From: Candidatus Paceibacter sp.
Lineage (GTDB): Bacteria; Patescibacteriota; Patescibacteriia; SG8-24; DYFX01
DNA: 17,461 nt
Reading direction: 5' to 3'
Assembly (NCBI GenBank): GCA_020724945.1
Contig: DYFX01000010.1
Coordinates: forward strand, 1 to 17,461
The notes below the pieces were generated by a model, which saw nothing but the letters and a program-made list of their open reading frames with translations, was not told the origin of the DNA and ran no database searches. Within the stretch, counting starts at the first letter, position 1; the number at the start of each line of letters is the position of its first letter. Below, one piece after another: positions 1 through 5,539 of this stretch. The position numbers and the translations under genes were made by a program.

Positions 1-371
1 TCCGCCTTGTAGTTGAGCACGACGGAGTAGTTCGATTCCTGCTTCTTGTCGACATGGACATACTCGCAGGAGACCTTCTCGCGCTTGACCGTCTCCATGA
101 TCTGCTTGCCGGTCTCGTCGTTGCCGACGATCGAATAGAAGGCGGCCTTGAGCCCGAGGCGGGACGACCCGACGGCGTTGTTGGCCGCGTTGCCGCCGAT
201 GACGCGCTGGACCTTCTCGACCGGAATCTTGTCGGCGTAGGAAAGGCAGAGCTGGCAGACATCCTTCTGGATGTTGCAGAGGACCGAGGCTTCGACGAGG
301 CTGACGAAGACATCGAGCGTCGCGTCGCCGACCGAGATCATGTCGTACACGGGCTTCTGGCGTTTGGGCAT
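1..371 (-). CDS. PfkB/ribokinase-family carbohydrate kinase, N-terminal part (cut by window edge)
   Basis: Only the first 123 residues are present; the gene runs off the left edge. The frame reads from an ATG at 371 and stays open to position 1. A first strand with MISVGDATLDVF (residues 11-22) is followed at 59-73 by GGNAANNAVGSSRLG, the Gly/Asn-rich motif that lines the sugar pocket in PfkB/ribokinase kinases. Then comes AFYSIVGNDETGKQI (78-91), the usual 'G.iG.D..G' segment. The family phosphorylates sugars or nucleosides with ATP in the cytoplasm. The C-terminal catalytic motif (DTxGAGD) lies outside the window, so activity and substrate (ribose, fructose, adenosine) cannot be judged. It lies downstream of the transketolase genes on the same strand, but a terminator-like hairpin (411-432) and its own possible -10 box separate them. 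A sugar kinase feeding the pentose phosphate set is an inference from position. Confidence 0.85.
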   Translation of the reverse strand, partial: MPKRQKPVYDMISVGDATLDVFVSLVEASVLCNIQKDVCQLCLSYADKIPVEKVQRVIGGNAANNAVGSSRLGLKAAFYSIVGNDETGKQIMETVKREKVSCEYVHVDKKQESNYSVVLNYKA

Positions 372-397
372 AGGCGGAAGATAGGGATTTCGCTCGA

Positions 398-406
398 AGT
401 ATAACA
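398..406 (-). promoter_or_regulatory. Possible extended -10 promoter for the PfkB-family gene
   Basis: Reading the minus strand, TGTTATACT fits an extended -10 box (TGn-TATAAT type). Predicted transcription start is near 391, giving a leader of about 20 nt before the ATG at 371. No -35 box is convincing because the upstream bases are the terminator hairpin of the transketolase unit. No Shine-Dalgarno sequence is seen. Pattern match only. Confidence 0.35.
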
Positions 407-410
407 TAAA

Positions 411-432
411 ACGCCCCGACCGTTCGGGGCGT
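411..432 (-). terminator. Intrinsic terminator after the transketolase genes
   Basis: ACGCCCCGA (411-419) pairs with TCGGGGCGT (424-432) over nine bases around a four-base loop. On the minus strand the stem is followed by a short T-rich stretch (TTTATGTTAT). It begins 5 nt after the stop codon of the downstream transketolase gene. The T tract is weak, so termination may be partial. Confidence 0.65.
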
Positions 433-437
433 CTCGT

Positions 438-1430
438 TCAGGCTTTCGTCTTGCGTTTATGGGCCTTCTTGACCGCCTTCTTGATGGCGGGGACATCCAT
501 GCCGAAGTGGCGGATGAGCTCGGTCGGGGCTCCGGATTCGCCGAAGGCGTTCGGGACGCCGACGAATTCCTGGATCGTCGGATGGGTCTTGGCGAGGCAC
601 TCCGCGACGGCGCCGCCGAGCCCGCCGGTGATCTGATGCTCCTCGACGGTGACGATCGCGCCGCAGGCTTCCGCCGCGTGCAGGACGGCTTTCTCGTCGA
701 GCGGCTTCACGGTATGCATGTTCACGACCATCACATCGAGGCCTTCCTCGGCCAGCTCTTCGGCGGCCAGGAGCGCGTTATGGACCAAGGAACCGCAGGC
801 GACGATGGCGACATCCTTGCCGGAGCGGAAGGTGGCCGCCTTGCCGATCTCGAACGGGGAATCGTCGGTGGTGAAGACTGGCGTCTTCTCGCGGGCGAAG
901 CGCAGGTAGACGGGGCCTTCCCAGCGGGCCGCGGCCACGACGGCCTTGCGGGCCTCGACGGCGTCGCAGGGCGCGACGATCGTGATGTTCGGGATCGGCC
1001 GCATGATGGCGATGTCCTCGATGGCCTGGTGCGTGGCGCCGTCCGGGCCGACCGAGACGCCCGCATGGCTGCCGACGATCTTCACGTTCGTCTCGTTCAG
1101 GCAGATGTTGGTGCGGACCTGTTCCCAGGCGCGCCCCGGGCAGAACATCGCGTACGAGGTGATGAACGGGATCTTGCCGCCCATCGCCAGGCCGGCCGCT
1201 CCGGCCGCCAGGAACTGCTCATGCACGCCGACCTGGATGAACCGGTCGGGGAAACGCTTCTTGAAATCGAGGTTGCGGGTCGATTCCGTCAGGTCGGCGC
1301 AGACGACGACGATATTCGGATCCTTCTCGGCGGCGTCGACGACGCCCAAGCCGTACCCGTCGCGCGTCGGTTTCTGGGGGATCTTCGGGTCGAGGAGGTT
1401 TTCGACCAGCCTGGCTTCCTTGCGGATCAT
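438..1430 (-). CDS. tktB: Transketolase, C-terminal subunit (pyrimidine-binding and C-terminal domains)
   Basis: A 330-residue protein corresponding to the C-terminal half of transketolase. Transketolase moves two-carbon ketol units between sugar phosphates with thiamine diphosphate (ThDP) in the non-oxidative pentose phosphate pathway. The pyrimidine-binding domain covers roughly residues 20-195. GVHEQF (68-73) holds the conserved Glu (E71) that activates the ThDP aminopyrimidine, and GPDGATHQAIED (128-139) is the characteristic GPTHQ-type loop. The C-terminal domain follows from about 205 (DVAIVACGSLV). The start ATG overlaps the stop of the N-terminal subunit gene by four bases (ATGA, 1427-1430), so translation is probably coupled and the two chains made in similar amounts. 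No separate Shine-Dalgarno sequence is visible. Split transketolases are known in many bacteria and archaea. The symbol is conventional; dxs-like or other ThDP enzymes are less likely because the partner is a clear transketolase N-half. Confidence 0.93.
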   Translation of the reverse strand: MIRKEARLVENLLDPKIPQKPTRDGYGLGVVDAAEKDPNIVVVCADLTESTRNLDFKKRFPDRFIQVGVHEQFLAAGAAGLAMGGKIPFITSYAMFCPGRAWEQVRTNICLNETNVKIVGSHAGVSVGPDGATHQAIEDIAIMRPIPNITIVAPCDAVEARKAVVAAARWEGPVYLRFAREKTPVFTTDDSPFEIGKAATFRSGKDVAIVACGSLVHNALLAAEELAEEGLDVMVVNMHTVKPLDEKAVLHAAEACGAIVTVEEHQITGGLGGAVAECLAKTHPTIQEFVGVPNAFGESGAPTELIRHFGMDVPAIKKAVKKAHKRKTKA

Positions 1431-2293
1431 AGCTTGGCAAGTTCGGTTTCCAGCCGCGCGCGGGTCTCGTCGAGCTCCTTCACGGCCGCCTCGGCCTCGC
1501 CGGGCTTGAACGGCTGGCTGTGCCAGAGATGGTTGTTCTCCATGTAGGAGACGCCCTTGCCCGGAACATTATGCGTGACGAGGCAGATCGGCTTGTCGAA
1601 CAGCGACTTGGTCGCCTCCAGCGCGTCGACGACGGCGCTGACATTGTTGCCGTCGCATTCGAGCACATGCCAGTTGAAGGCCTCGTACTTCTCGCGGAAC
1701 GGCTCGAGCGGCATGATGTCCTCCGTCCGGCCGTCGATCTGGATGTTGTTGCGGTCGACGATGCAGACGAGGTTGTCGAGGCGGTTCTTGCCGGCGAAGA
1801 GCATCGCTTCCCAGTGGAGACCGGCCTCGTGCTCGCCATCGGAAGTCTGGCAGAACACGCGCCACTTCTTCTTGTCCATCTTGGCGGCGTAGGCGAGTCC
1901 GGCGGCCTGGGCCAGTCCGGCGCCGAGCGGGCCGGACGTCGTCTCCGCGCCCGGAAGCTTCGTCCGTTCGGGGTGGCCCTGAAGCCGCGTGCCGAGACGG
2001 CGCAGGGTCTTCAGCTCTTCGACGGGGAAGTAGCCGGCCTCGGCCATGGCGGCGTAGCGGATCGGGCAGGTGTGTCCGTTCGAGAGGATGAGCCGGTCGC
2101 GATCCTCCCACTCCGGCTCCTTCGGGTCGTGCTTGAGAGCCTCGAAATACAGCACGGCGAAGACATCCGCCATGCCGAGCGGTCCTCCTTGGTGGCCCGA
2201 GCCCGCGTGCGCGACCATCTCGATCACATGGCGGCGCAGGCGGTTGGCCAGCACTTCGAGCTCCTTGATGCGCTTGTCGCTGAGGTGTCCCAT
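1427..2293 (-). CDS. tktA: Transketolase, N-terminal subunit (ThDP pyrophosphate-binding domain)
   Basis: A 288-residue protein matching the N-terminal half of transketolase; with the next gene it should form the full enzyme. Recognisable points are GSGHQGGPLGM (31-41), SNGH (71-74), GHPE (106-109), TSGPLGAGLAQAAG (119-132), the diphosphate/metal motif SDGEHEAG (151-158) with D152 and RNNIQIDG (181-188), and a late His in NNHLWHS (253-259). The first base of the ThDP motif is Ser rather than the usual Gly (SDG for GDG). I chose the ATG at 2293 because AGGAGG (2297-2302) sits just upstream and family homology starts there; the open frame extends further upstream without homology. It lies 47 nt downstream of the ABC transporter stop, behind a terminator, and has its own extended -10 box, so it probably starts a two-gene unit. 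Confidence 0.93.
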   Translation of the reverse strand: MGHLSDKRIKELEVLANRLRRHVIEMVAHAGSGHQGGPLGMADVFAVLYFEALKHDPKEPEWEDRDRLILSNGHTCPIRYAAMAEAGYFPVEELKTLRRLGTRLQGHPERTKLPGAETTSGPLGAGLAQAAGLAYAAKMDKKKWRVFCQTSDGEHEAGLHWEAMLFAGKNRLDNLVCIVDRNNIQIDGRTEDIMPLEPFREKYEAFNWHVLECDGNNVSAVVDALEATKSLFDKPICLVTHNVPGKGVSYMENNHLWHSQPFKPGEAEAAVKELDETRARLETELAKL

Positions 2294-2296
2294 AAT

Positions 2297-2302
2297 CCTC
2301 CT
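2297..2302 (-). promoter_or_regulatory. Shine-Dalgarno sequence deciding the tktA start
   Basis: AGGAGG on the minus strand lies three bases before the ATG at 2293. It fixes the start over in-frame upstream codons. It is one of few strong ribosome binding sites in the window. Confidence 0.75.
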
Positions 2303-2313
2303 GGATATGCGCC

Positions 2314-2322
2314 AGTATACCA
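2314..2322 (-). promoter_or_regulatory. Extended -10 promoter for the transketolase genes
   Basis: TGGTATACT on the minus strand is a TGn-extended -10 box. The predicted start is near 2307, with a leader of about 14 nt that just includes the Shine-Dalgarno sequence. No -35 match is seen at 17 bp; that place is taken by the preceding terminator. Confidence 0.5.
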
Positions 2323-2328
2323 CAACGG

Positions 2329-2354
2329 AAAAACCGCCGATCATCCGGCGGTTT
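2329..2354 (-). terminator. Intrinsic terminator after the ABC transporter
   Basis: AAACCGCCG (2331-2339) pairs with CGGCGGTTT (2346-2354), and the stem is followed on the minus strand by TTTTT. The loop contains the stop codon of the ABC transporter gene, so terminator and coding end overlap. Confidence 0.8.
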
Positions 2355-4116
2355 CCTCGTCTTCTCGCGCTTCCTCGGCCTTCTTCGCCTCGTCCGGAGC
2401 GACGAGGCCCGCCTGCGAACGCAGCAGCGCCGCATAGGCGCCGCCCTTCGCGACGAGTTCCTCGTGGCGTCCCTGCTCGACGATGCGGCCGCCCTTCAGC
2501 ACCAGGATGCGGTCGGCGTCGCGCACGGTGCGCAGGCGGTGGGCGATGATGAAGGTCGTGCGGCCCTTCATCAGCGTCTCGAGCGAGCGCTGGATCTGCT
2601 CCTCGGTCCTGCTGTCGAGGTTGGAGGTCGGTTCGTCGAGGATCAGGATCTTCGGGTCGCGGATGAAGGCGCGGGCCAGGGCGACGCGCTGGCGCTGGCC
2701 GCCCGAAAGCTTGAGGCCGCGCTCGCCGACGAGCGTGCGGTATCCGTCCGGAAGCGTGGCGATGAAGGCGTCGAGGCTCGCGAGCTTCGCGGCGGCCTGC
2801 ACCTGCTCGTCCGTCGCATCGAGCTTGCCGAAGCGGATGTTCTCGCCGAGCGACTCGTGGAGCAGCGGCAGGTCCTGGGGCACGAGGCCGATCTGCTCGC
2901 GGAGCGATTCCAGGTTCACCTCCCGGGCATCGATGCCGTCGTAGAGGAGCGCGCCTTCCTGGGCGAGATGATAGCGGCCGATGAGGTCGATGAGCGTGGT
3001 CTTGCCCTCGCCGGACTCGCCGACGATGGCGACGCGCTCGCCGGGCTCCACCTTGAACGACACATCCTCGATGACCGGCACATCCTCGCGGTAGCGGTAG
3101 CGGACGCCGCGCATCTCGACGCCGCCCTTGAGCGCGACCGGGCGGCCGGAAGCGTAATCCTCGGCGGGCGCGCGGAGCATGTCGCGCATGTCGATGTAGG
3201 TGGCCGAGGCGCGCGTCAGCGTGCGCATCTGCCACTGGATGTAGCGCACATAGCCGAAGATGCCGAAGGTGTAGGCCGAAACGGCGGTGAAATCGCCGAA
3301 GCTGAAGCCGCCGCTGCGCACGTTGAGGAGCGCCACGAGGAGCGTCAACGCCGAGCCGCCGCGGATGATGAGGCTCTGGCGGGTGAACATGCGTTCGTCG
3401 AAACGGACATCGGCGTCGATCTTCTCGAGCATCGTGCGGCGCAGTCCGACGAGGCGCGCGCCGATGGACTTCTCGGCGGCGTTGGACTTCACGACCAGGA
3501 CATTCTTGATGGCGTCCCATGCCGTGGAGCTGACCTCGCGGGCGGCGGCGCGCCAGACCATCTGGCTCTCGAGGGCCTTCGGCAGGAGGCGGTACTTGTA
3601 CCAGACGGCCGCGAAGACGGTCGCGGCCAGGAGCGCCGCCACGCGCCAATCGAGCCATGCCAGGTATCCCAGCATCGCCGCCATCGCGAGGAGGGCGGGC
3701 GCCAGGTCGAAGATGACATCGGCGATGACATTCTCCGTCTCGGTCTCGAAGGAGGAGAGCTTCTCGGTGATATCGCCGCTCTTGCGCGCATAGTGGAAGG
3801 AGAGCGGCTTGCGCAGGAGCGCGTCGACCGCTTCGAGCTTGTGGCGCGAGACCGACTCGTACGCGATCATCGAGCCGCGCCGGCCCAGGTAGTTGCGGAT
3901 GGCTTCGCCGGCGTATTCGATGGCAAGCCAGCCGGCGATGCCGGCGACGGCGATAGCCGCCGTGCCGCCTTCACGCGCCACATCCACGGCCCGGCCGAGG
4001 ACGATCGGTCCGATCATCGCGGCGCCCGCCGCCGCGATCGCAAGCGCGGAACACCAAAAAATGGTCTTCCGGTACGGCGTCAGCAGGGTGATGAGGAGGC
4101 GGATGAAGTCGCGCAT
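2341..4116 (-). CDS. ABC transporter half-transporter, fused permease and ATPase (MsbA/MDR-type exporter)
   Basis: A 591-residue type IV ABC exporter half that should work as a dimer in the cytoplasmic membrane. The N-terminal region (about 1-310) has hydrophobic helices, including roughly 18-40, 53-75, 133-175 and 252-290. The ATPase domain runs from about 330 and is complete: Walker A GESGEGKTT (366-374), Q-loop VPQD (412-415), signature LSGGQ (470-474), Walker B LILDE (491-495) and switch His H526 in IIAHR. The C-terminus is a charged tail rich in Glu and Lys. Substrate cannot be read from sequence; lipid, peptide or drug export are all possible. It lies between the transketolase genes and rpe/rpiB but has its own promoter and terminator, so it need not belong to the sugar pathway. 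No Shine-Dalgarno sequence precedes the ATG at 4116; the predicted leader is about 14 nt. Confidence 0.94.
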   Translation of the reverse strand: MRDFIRLLITLLTPYRKTIFWCSALAIAAAGAAMIGPIVLGRAVDVAREGGTAAIAVAGIAGWLAIEYAGEAIRNYLGRRGSMIAYESVSRHKLEAVDALLRKPLSFHYARKSGDITEKLSSFETETENVIADVIFDLAPALLAMAAMLGYLAWLDWRVAALLAATVFAAVWYKYRLLPKALESQMVWRAAAREVSSTAWDAIKNVLVVKSNAAEKSIGARLVGLRRTMLEKIDADVRFDERMFTRQSLIIRGGSALTLLVALLNVRSGGFSFGDFTAVSAYTFGIFGYVRYIQWQMRTLTRASATYIDMRDMLRAPAEDYASGRPVALKGGVEMRGVRYRYREDVPVIEDVSFKVEPGERVAIVGESGEGKTTLIDLIGRYHLAQEGALLYDGIDAREVNLESLREQIGLVPQDLPLLHESLGENIRFGKLDATDEQVQAAAKLASLDAFIATLPDGYRTLVGERGLKLSGGQRQRVALARAFIRDPKILILDEPTSNLDSRTEEQIQRSLETLMKGRTTFIIAHRLRTVRDADRILVLKGGRIVEQGRHEELVAKGGAYAALLRSQAGLVAPDEAKKAEEAREDEETAG

Positions 4117-4136
4117 CGGATATTCATTAAAACGCT

Positions 4137-4165
4137 AATATACGCGAAAAAAAGCCCCTCGTCAA
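4137..4165 (-). promoter_or_regulatory. Sigma70-type promoter of the ABC transporter, -35 inside a terminator loop
   Basis: On the minus strand TTGACG (4165-4160) and TATATT (4142-4137) are exactly 17 bp apart. The -35 box is the loop of the terminator hairpin at 4149-4175, and the T tract of that terminator forms part of the spacer. Predicted transcription start is near 4130. Confidence 0.7.
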
Positions 4166-4175
4166 GGGGCTTTTT
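4149..4175. terminator. Intrinsic terminator after the rpiB-rpe-small membrane protein unit
   Basis: AAAAAGCCCC (4149-4158) pairs with GGGGCTTTTT (4166-4175) with a seven-base loop. On the minus strand it is followed by more T, so it should stop transcription leaving the 60-codon gene. The A/T arms make it symmetric. Confidence 0.85.
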
Positions 4176-4189
4176 CAGGCCTATTCCGG

Positions 4190-4372
4190 TCAATTTTTCG
4201 AGGGGGGAGGGTAGGTCGGTTCGGACCAACCGGGCGGAACGAAGCGCTCGGCGCGCCGCTCGGCGGCTTCCTTCCGGACGGCGGCCGCGAGCAGGAAGAG
4301 CAGCAGCGTCACGAGCAGGAGGGAAAAGAGGAGGACGGCGACGGCGAAAGGGTCGCGCGCGTGCTTCGCCAT
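4190..4372 (-). CDS. Small single-pass membrane protein, unknown function (60 aa)
   Basis: A 60-residue protein with one strong hydrophobic helix (about residues 9-32, rich in Leu/Val/Ala), then a charged Arg/Lys/Glu stretch (33-43) and a Pro-rich end (PPGW, YPPPS). I recognise no family. The ATG at 4372 follows the rpe stop codon by one base (TGATATG), and GAGGAG inside the end of rpe serves as ribosome binding site, so it looks translationally coupled to rpe. The first residues (MAKHARD) and the basic stretch after the helix leave topology undecided. A strong terminator follows. The coupling supports its being a real gene; a role in carbon metabolism would be pure guesswork. Confidence 0.72.
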   Translation of the reverse strand: MAKHARDPFAVAVLLFSLLLVTLLLFLLAAAVRKEAAERRAERFVPPGWSEPTYPPPSKN

Positions 4373-4373
4373 A

Positions 4374-5021
4374 TCACTCCTCGAACTCCACATCCGCGCG
4401 GAGCGCATCGAGCGATTTGGCGGGCGCGCCGGAGTTGAAGACCGCGCTGCCGGAGACGAGACGATCCGCGCCGGCGTCGGCGAGCCTCCGCGCCACGCCC
4501 ACCGAGACGCCGCCGTCGACTTCGATGATGAGCTCCGGGAACTTCTCGCGGAGTTCCGCCACCTTCTCGACCGCGACTTCCTGGAACTCCTGCCCCATCC
4601 AGCCCGGATGCACGCCCATGACCTGGACGACATCCGCCTCGGCGACGGCGTCCTCGATGGCGGAGACGGGCGTTTCCGGATTGACGGAGATGCCGGCCTC
4701 CATGCCGTACGATTTCACGGTGCGGAGCGCCTCGGCGAGGTCGTCGACCGATTCCGCGTGGATCAGCGCGCGCTGGCACCCGGCGAGCGACCAGGCGTCG
4801 AGCCGCTCGAGCGGATCGGCCACCATCAGGTGCACCTCATACGGCATCGGAAGCGGCATCTTGCGGAAGCGGTCCGGATCGGCCCAGGTGGCGTTGTCGA
4901 CGAACTTCCCGTCCATGACATCGATCTGCACCGTCTCGCACAGGCCTTCCACGGATTCGACCTTGCGGCGCAGTTCCTTCTCGTCCTTCGCGAGGATCGC
5001 GGGGATGATCTCAACGGGCAT
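4374..5021 (-). CDS. rpe: Ribulose-phosphate 3-epimerase family protein, with altered metal-site residues
   Basis: A 215-residue TIM-barrel protein of normal family length. Rpe interconverts ribulose 5-phosphate and xylulose 5-phosphate. Landmarks are IIPAIL (5-10), QIDVMDGKFVDN (32-43), VHLMVADP (63-70), IHAES (87-91), VMGVHPGWMGQ (134-144), EVDGGV (167-172) and LVSGSAVF (188-195). Catalytic D34 and D169 and metal ligand H64 are present. The His of the usual HxD pair is Gln (Q32), the Ser of the usual PSIL start is Ala (A8), and NPGFGGQ has become HPGWMGQ. Metal binding may therefore differ from standard Rpe. I chose the ATG at 5021 because the barrel starts there; an in-frame ATG at 5060 would add 13 residues without homology. 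The start overlaps the rpiB stop by 11 bases, so the two are co-transcribed. Confidence 0.87.
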   Translation of the reverse strand: MPVEIIPAILAKDEKELRRKVESVEGLCETVQIDVMDGKFVDNATWADPDRFRKMPLPMPYEVHLMVADPLERLDAWSLAGCQRALIHAESVDDLAEALRTVKSYGMEAGISVNPETPVSAIEDAVAEADVVQVMGVHPGWMGQEFQEVAVEKVAELREKFPELIIEVDGGVSVGVARRLADAGADRLVSGSAVFNSGAPAKSLDALRADVEFEE

Positions 5022-5460
5022 TGTCTTCGTATTCGCGTATCTTATTGATGCGGCGGACATGGCGCTCCTCGCCCGTGAATTCCGTGGTGAGGAACGCGTC
5101 GATGACGGGCTTCAGGTCCTCGATGGCGCCCTTCCAGCCCGGCAGGCACAGCACATTGGCCGCGTTGTGCTCACGGGTGAGGCGGGCCTCATCGGGCGTC
5201 AGGACGGCCACGGCGCGGACTCCCTTGACCTTGTTGGCGGCGATGCAGACGCCCTGGGCGGACCCGCAGACGAGGATGCCGAACGCGTCCTCCTCCTTGG
5301 CGACGGCTTCGGCCACCGCGAAGGCGTAGTCGGGGTAATCGTCATCCGGGTCGTTGAAGGTGTTGCCGAGGTCGCGGTATTCGAACTCGCGTTCTTCCAG
5401 GTACGCGCCGACTTCCAGCTTCAGCTCGTGCCCGGCATGGTCGGAACCGAGGTAGATCAT
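5011..5460 (-). CDS. rpiB: Ribose 5-phosphate isomerase B
   Basis: A 149-residue cytoplasmic enzyme that interconverts ribose 5-phosphate and ribulose 5-phosphate, supplying pentose for nucleotides. It has the RpiB/LacAB features: GSDHAGHELK (5-14), DYPDYA (41-46), the catalytic Cys in VCGSAQG (64-70, C65), IAANKVKGVRA (73-83), the active-site His in REHNAANVL (96-104, H98) and the phosphate-binding basic stretch RHVRRI (133-138). The usual CGTGxG loop reads CGSAQG. It is the first gene of the unit rpiB-rpe-small membrane protein and reads away from ileS. A perfect TATAAT ends eight bases before the ATG and no Shine-Dalgarno sequence is present, so the mRNA is predicted to be leaderless or nearly so. 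Confidence 0.94.
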   Translation of the reverse strand: MIYLGSDHAGHELKLEVGAYLEEREFEYRDLGNTFNDPDDDYPDYAFAVAEAVAKEEDAFGILVCGSAQGVCIAANKVKGVRAVAVLTPDEARLTREHNAANVLCLPGWKGAIEDLKPVIDAFLTTEFTGEERHVRRINKIREYEDNAR

Positions 5461-5468
5461 ATGGCCCC

Positions 5469-5495
5469 ATTATACAGCATTCCGACCATTTACAA
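5469..5495 (-). promoter_or_regulatory. rpiB promoter, predicted leaderless
   Basis: TATAAT on the minus strand (5474-5469) is a perfect -10 box. The best -35 candidate is TTGTAA (5495-5490) with a short 15-bp spacer, so it is weak. Transcription would start at about 5460-5462, at or just before the ATG. Confidence 0.6.
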
Positions 5496-5530
5496 GGCGG
5501 GGAAACCCCTCTAATGTACCTTCATATACG
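5489..5530 (+). promoter_or_regulatory. ileS promoter region (two readings)
   Basis: Reading one: TTTACA (5489-5494), 17 bp, TAATGT (5512-5517), with GGGGAAACCCC in the spacer. Reading two: TATACG (5525-5530) lies nine bases before the ATG, matching the leaderless spacing seen elsewhere in the window, but it has no good -35 box. The TTTACA box overlaps the rpiB -35 candidate on the opposite strand. Confidence 0.4.
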
Positions 5531-5539
5531 CTGAAACCT

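Noticed and set aside
459..1547. 362-codon plus-strand frame opposite the transketolase genes
   Set aside because: Antisense shadow with Asp/Gly/Arg-rich composition; both transketolase halves on the minus strand are clear.
2294..3658. Upstream extension of the tktA frame into the ABC transporter gene
   Set aside because: The extension is an out-of-frame reading of the ABC ATPase domain; homology and a Shine-Dalgarno sequence fix the start at 2293.
5022..5060. Alternative rpe start at 5060
   Set aside because: It adds 13 residues without homology that lie in the end of rpiB; the barrel begins at the ATG at 5021.
2464..5514. Very long plus-strand open frame (over 1000 codons) opposite the ABC transporter, rpe and rpiB
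   Set aside because: It is the antisense of three well-supported genes, has low-complexity Ala/Arg/Asp/Gly composition and no recognisable motif. GC-rich coding DNA readily gives long antisense frames.
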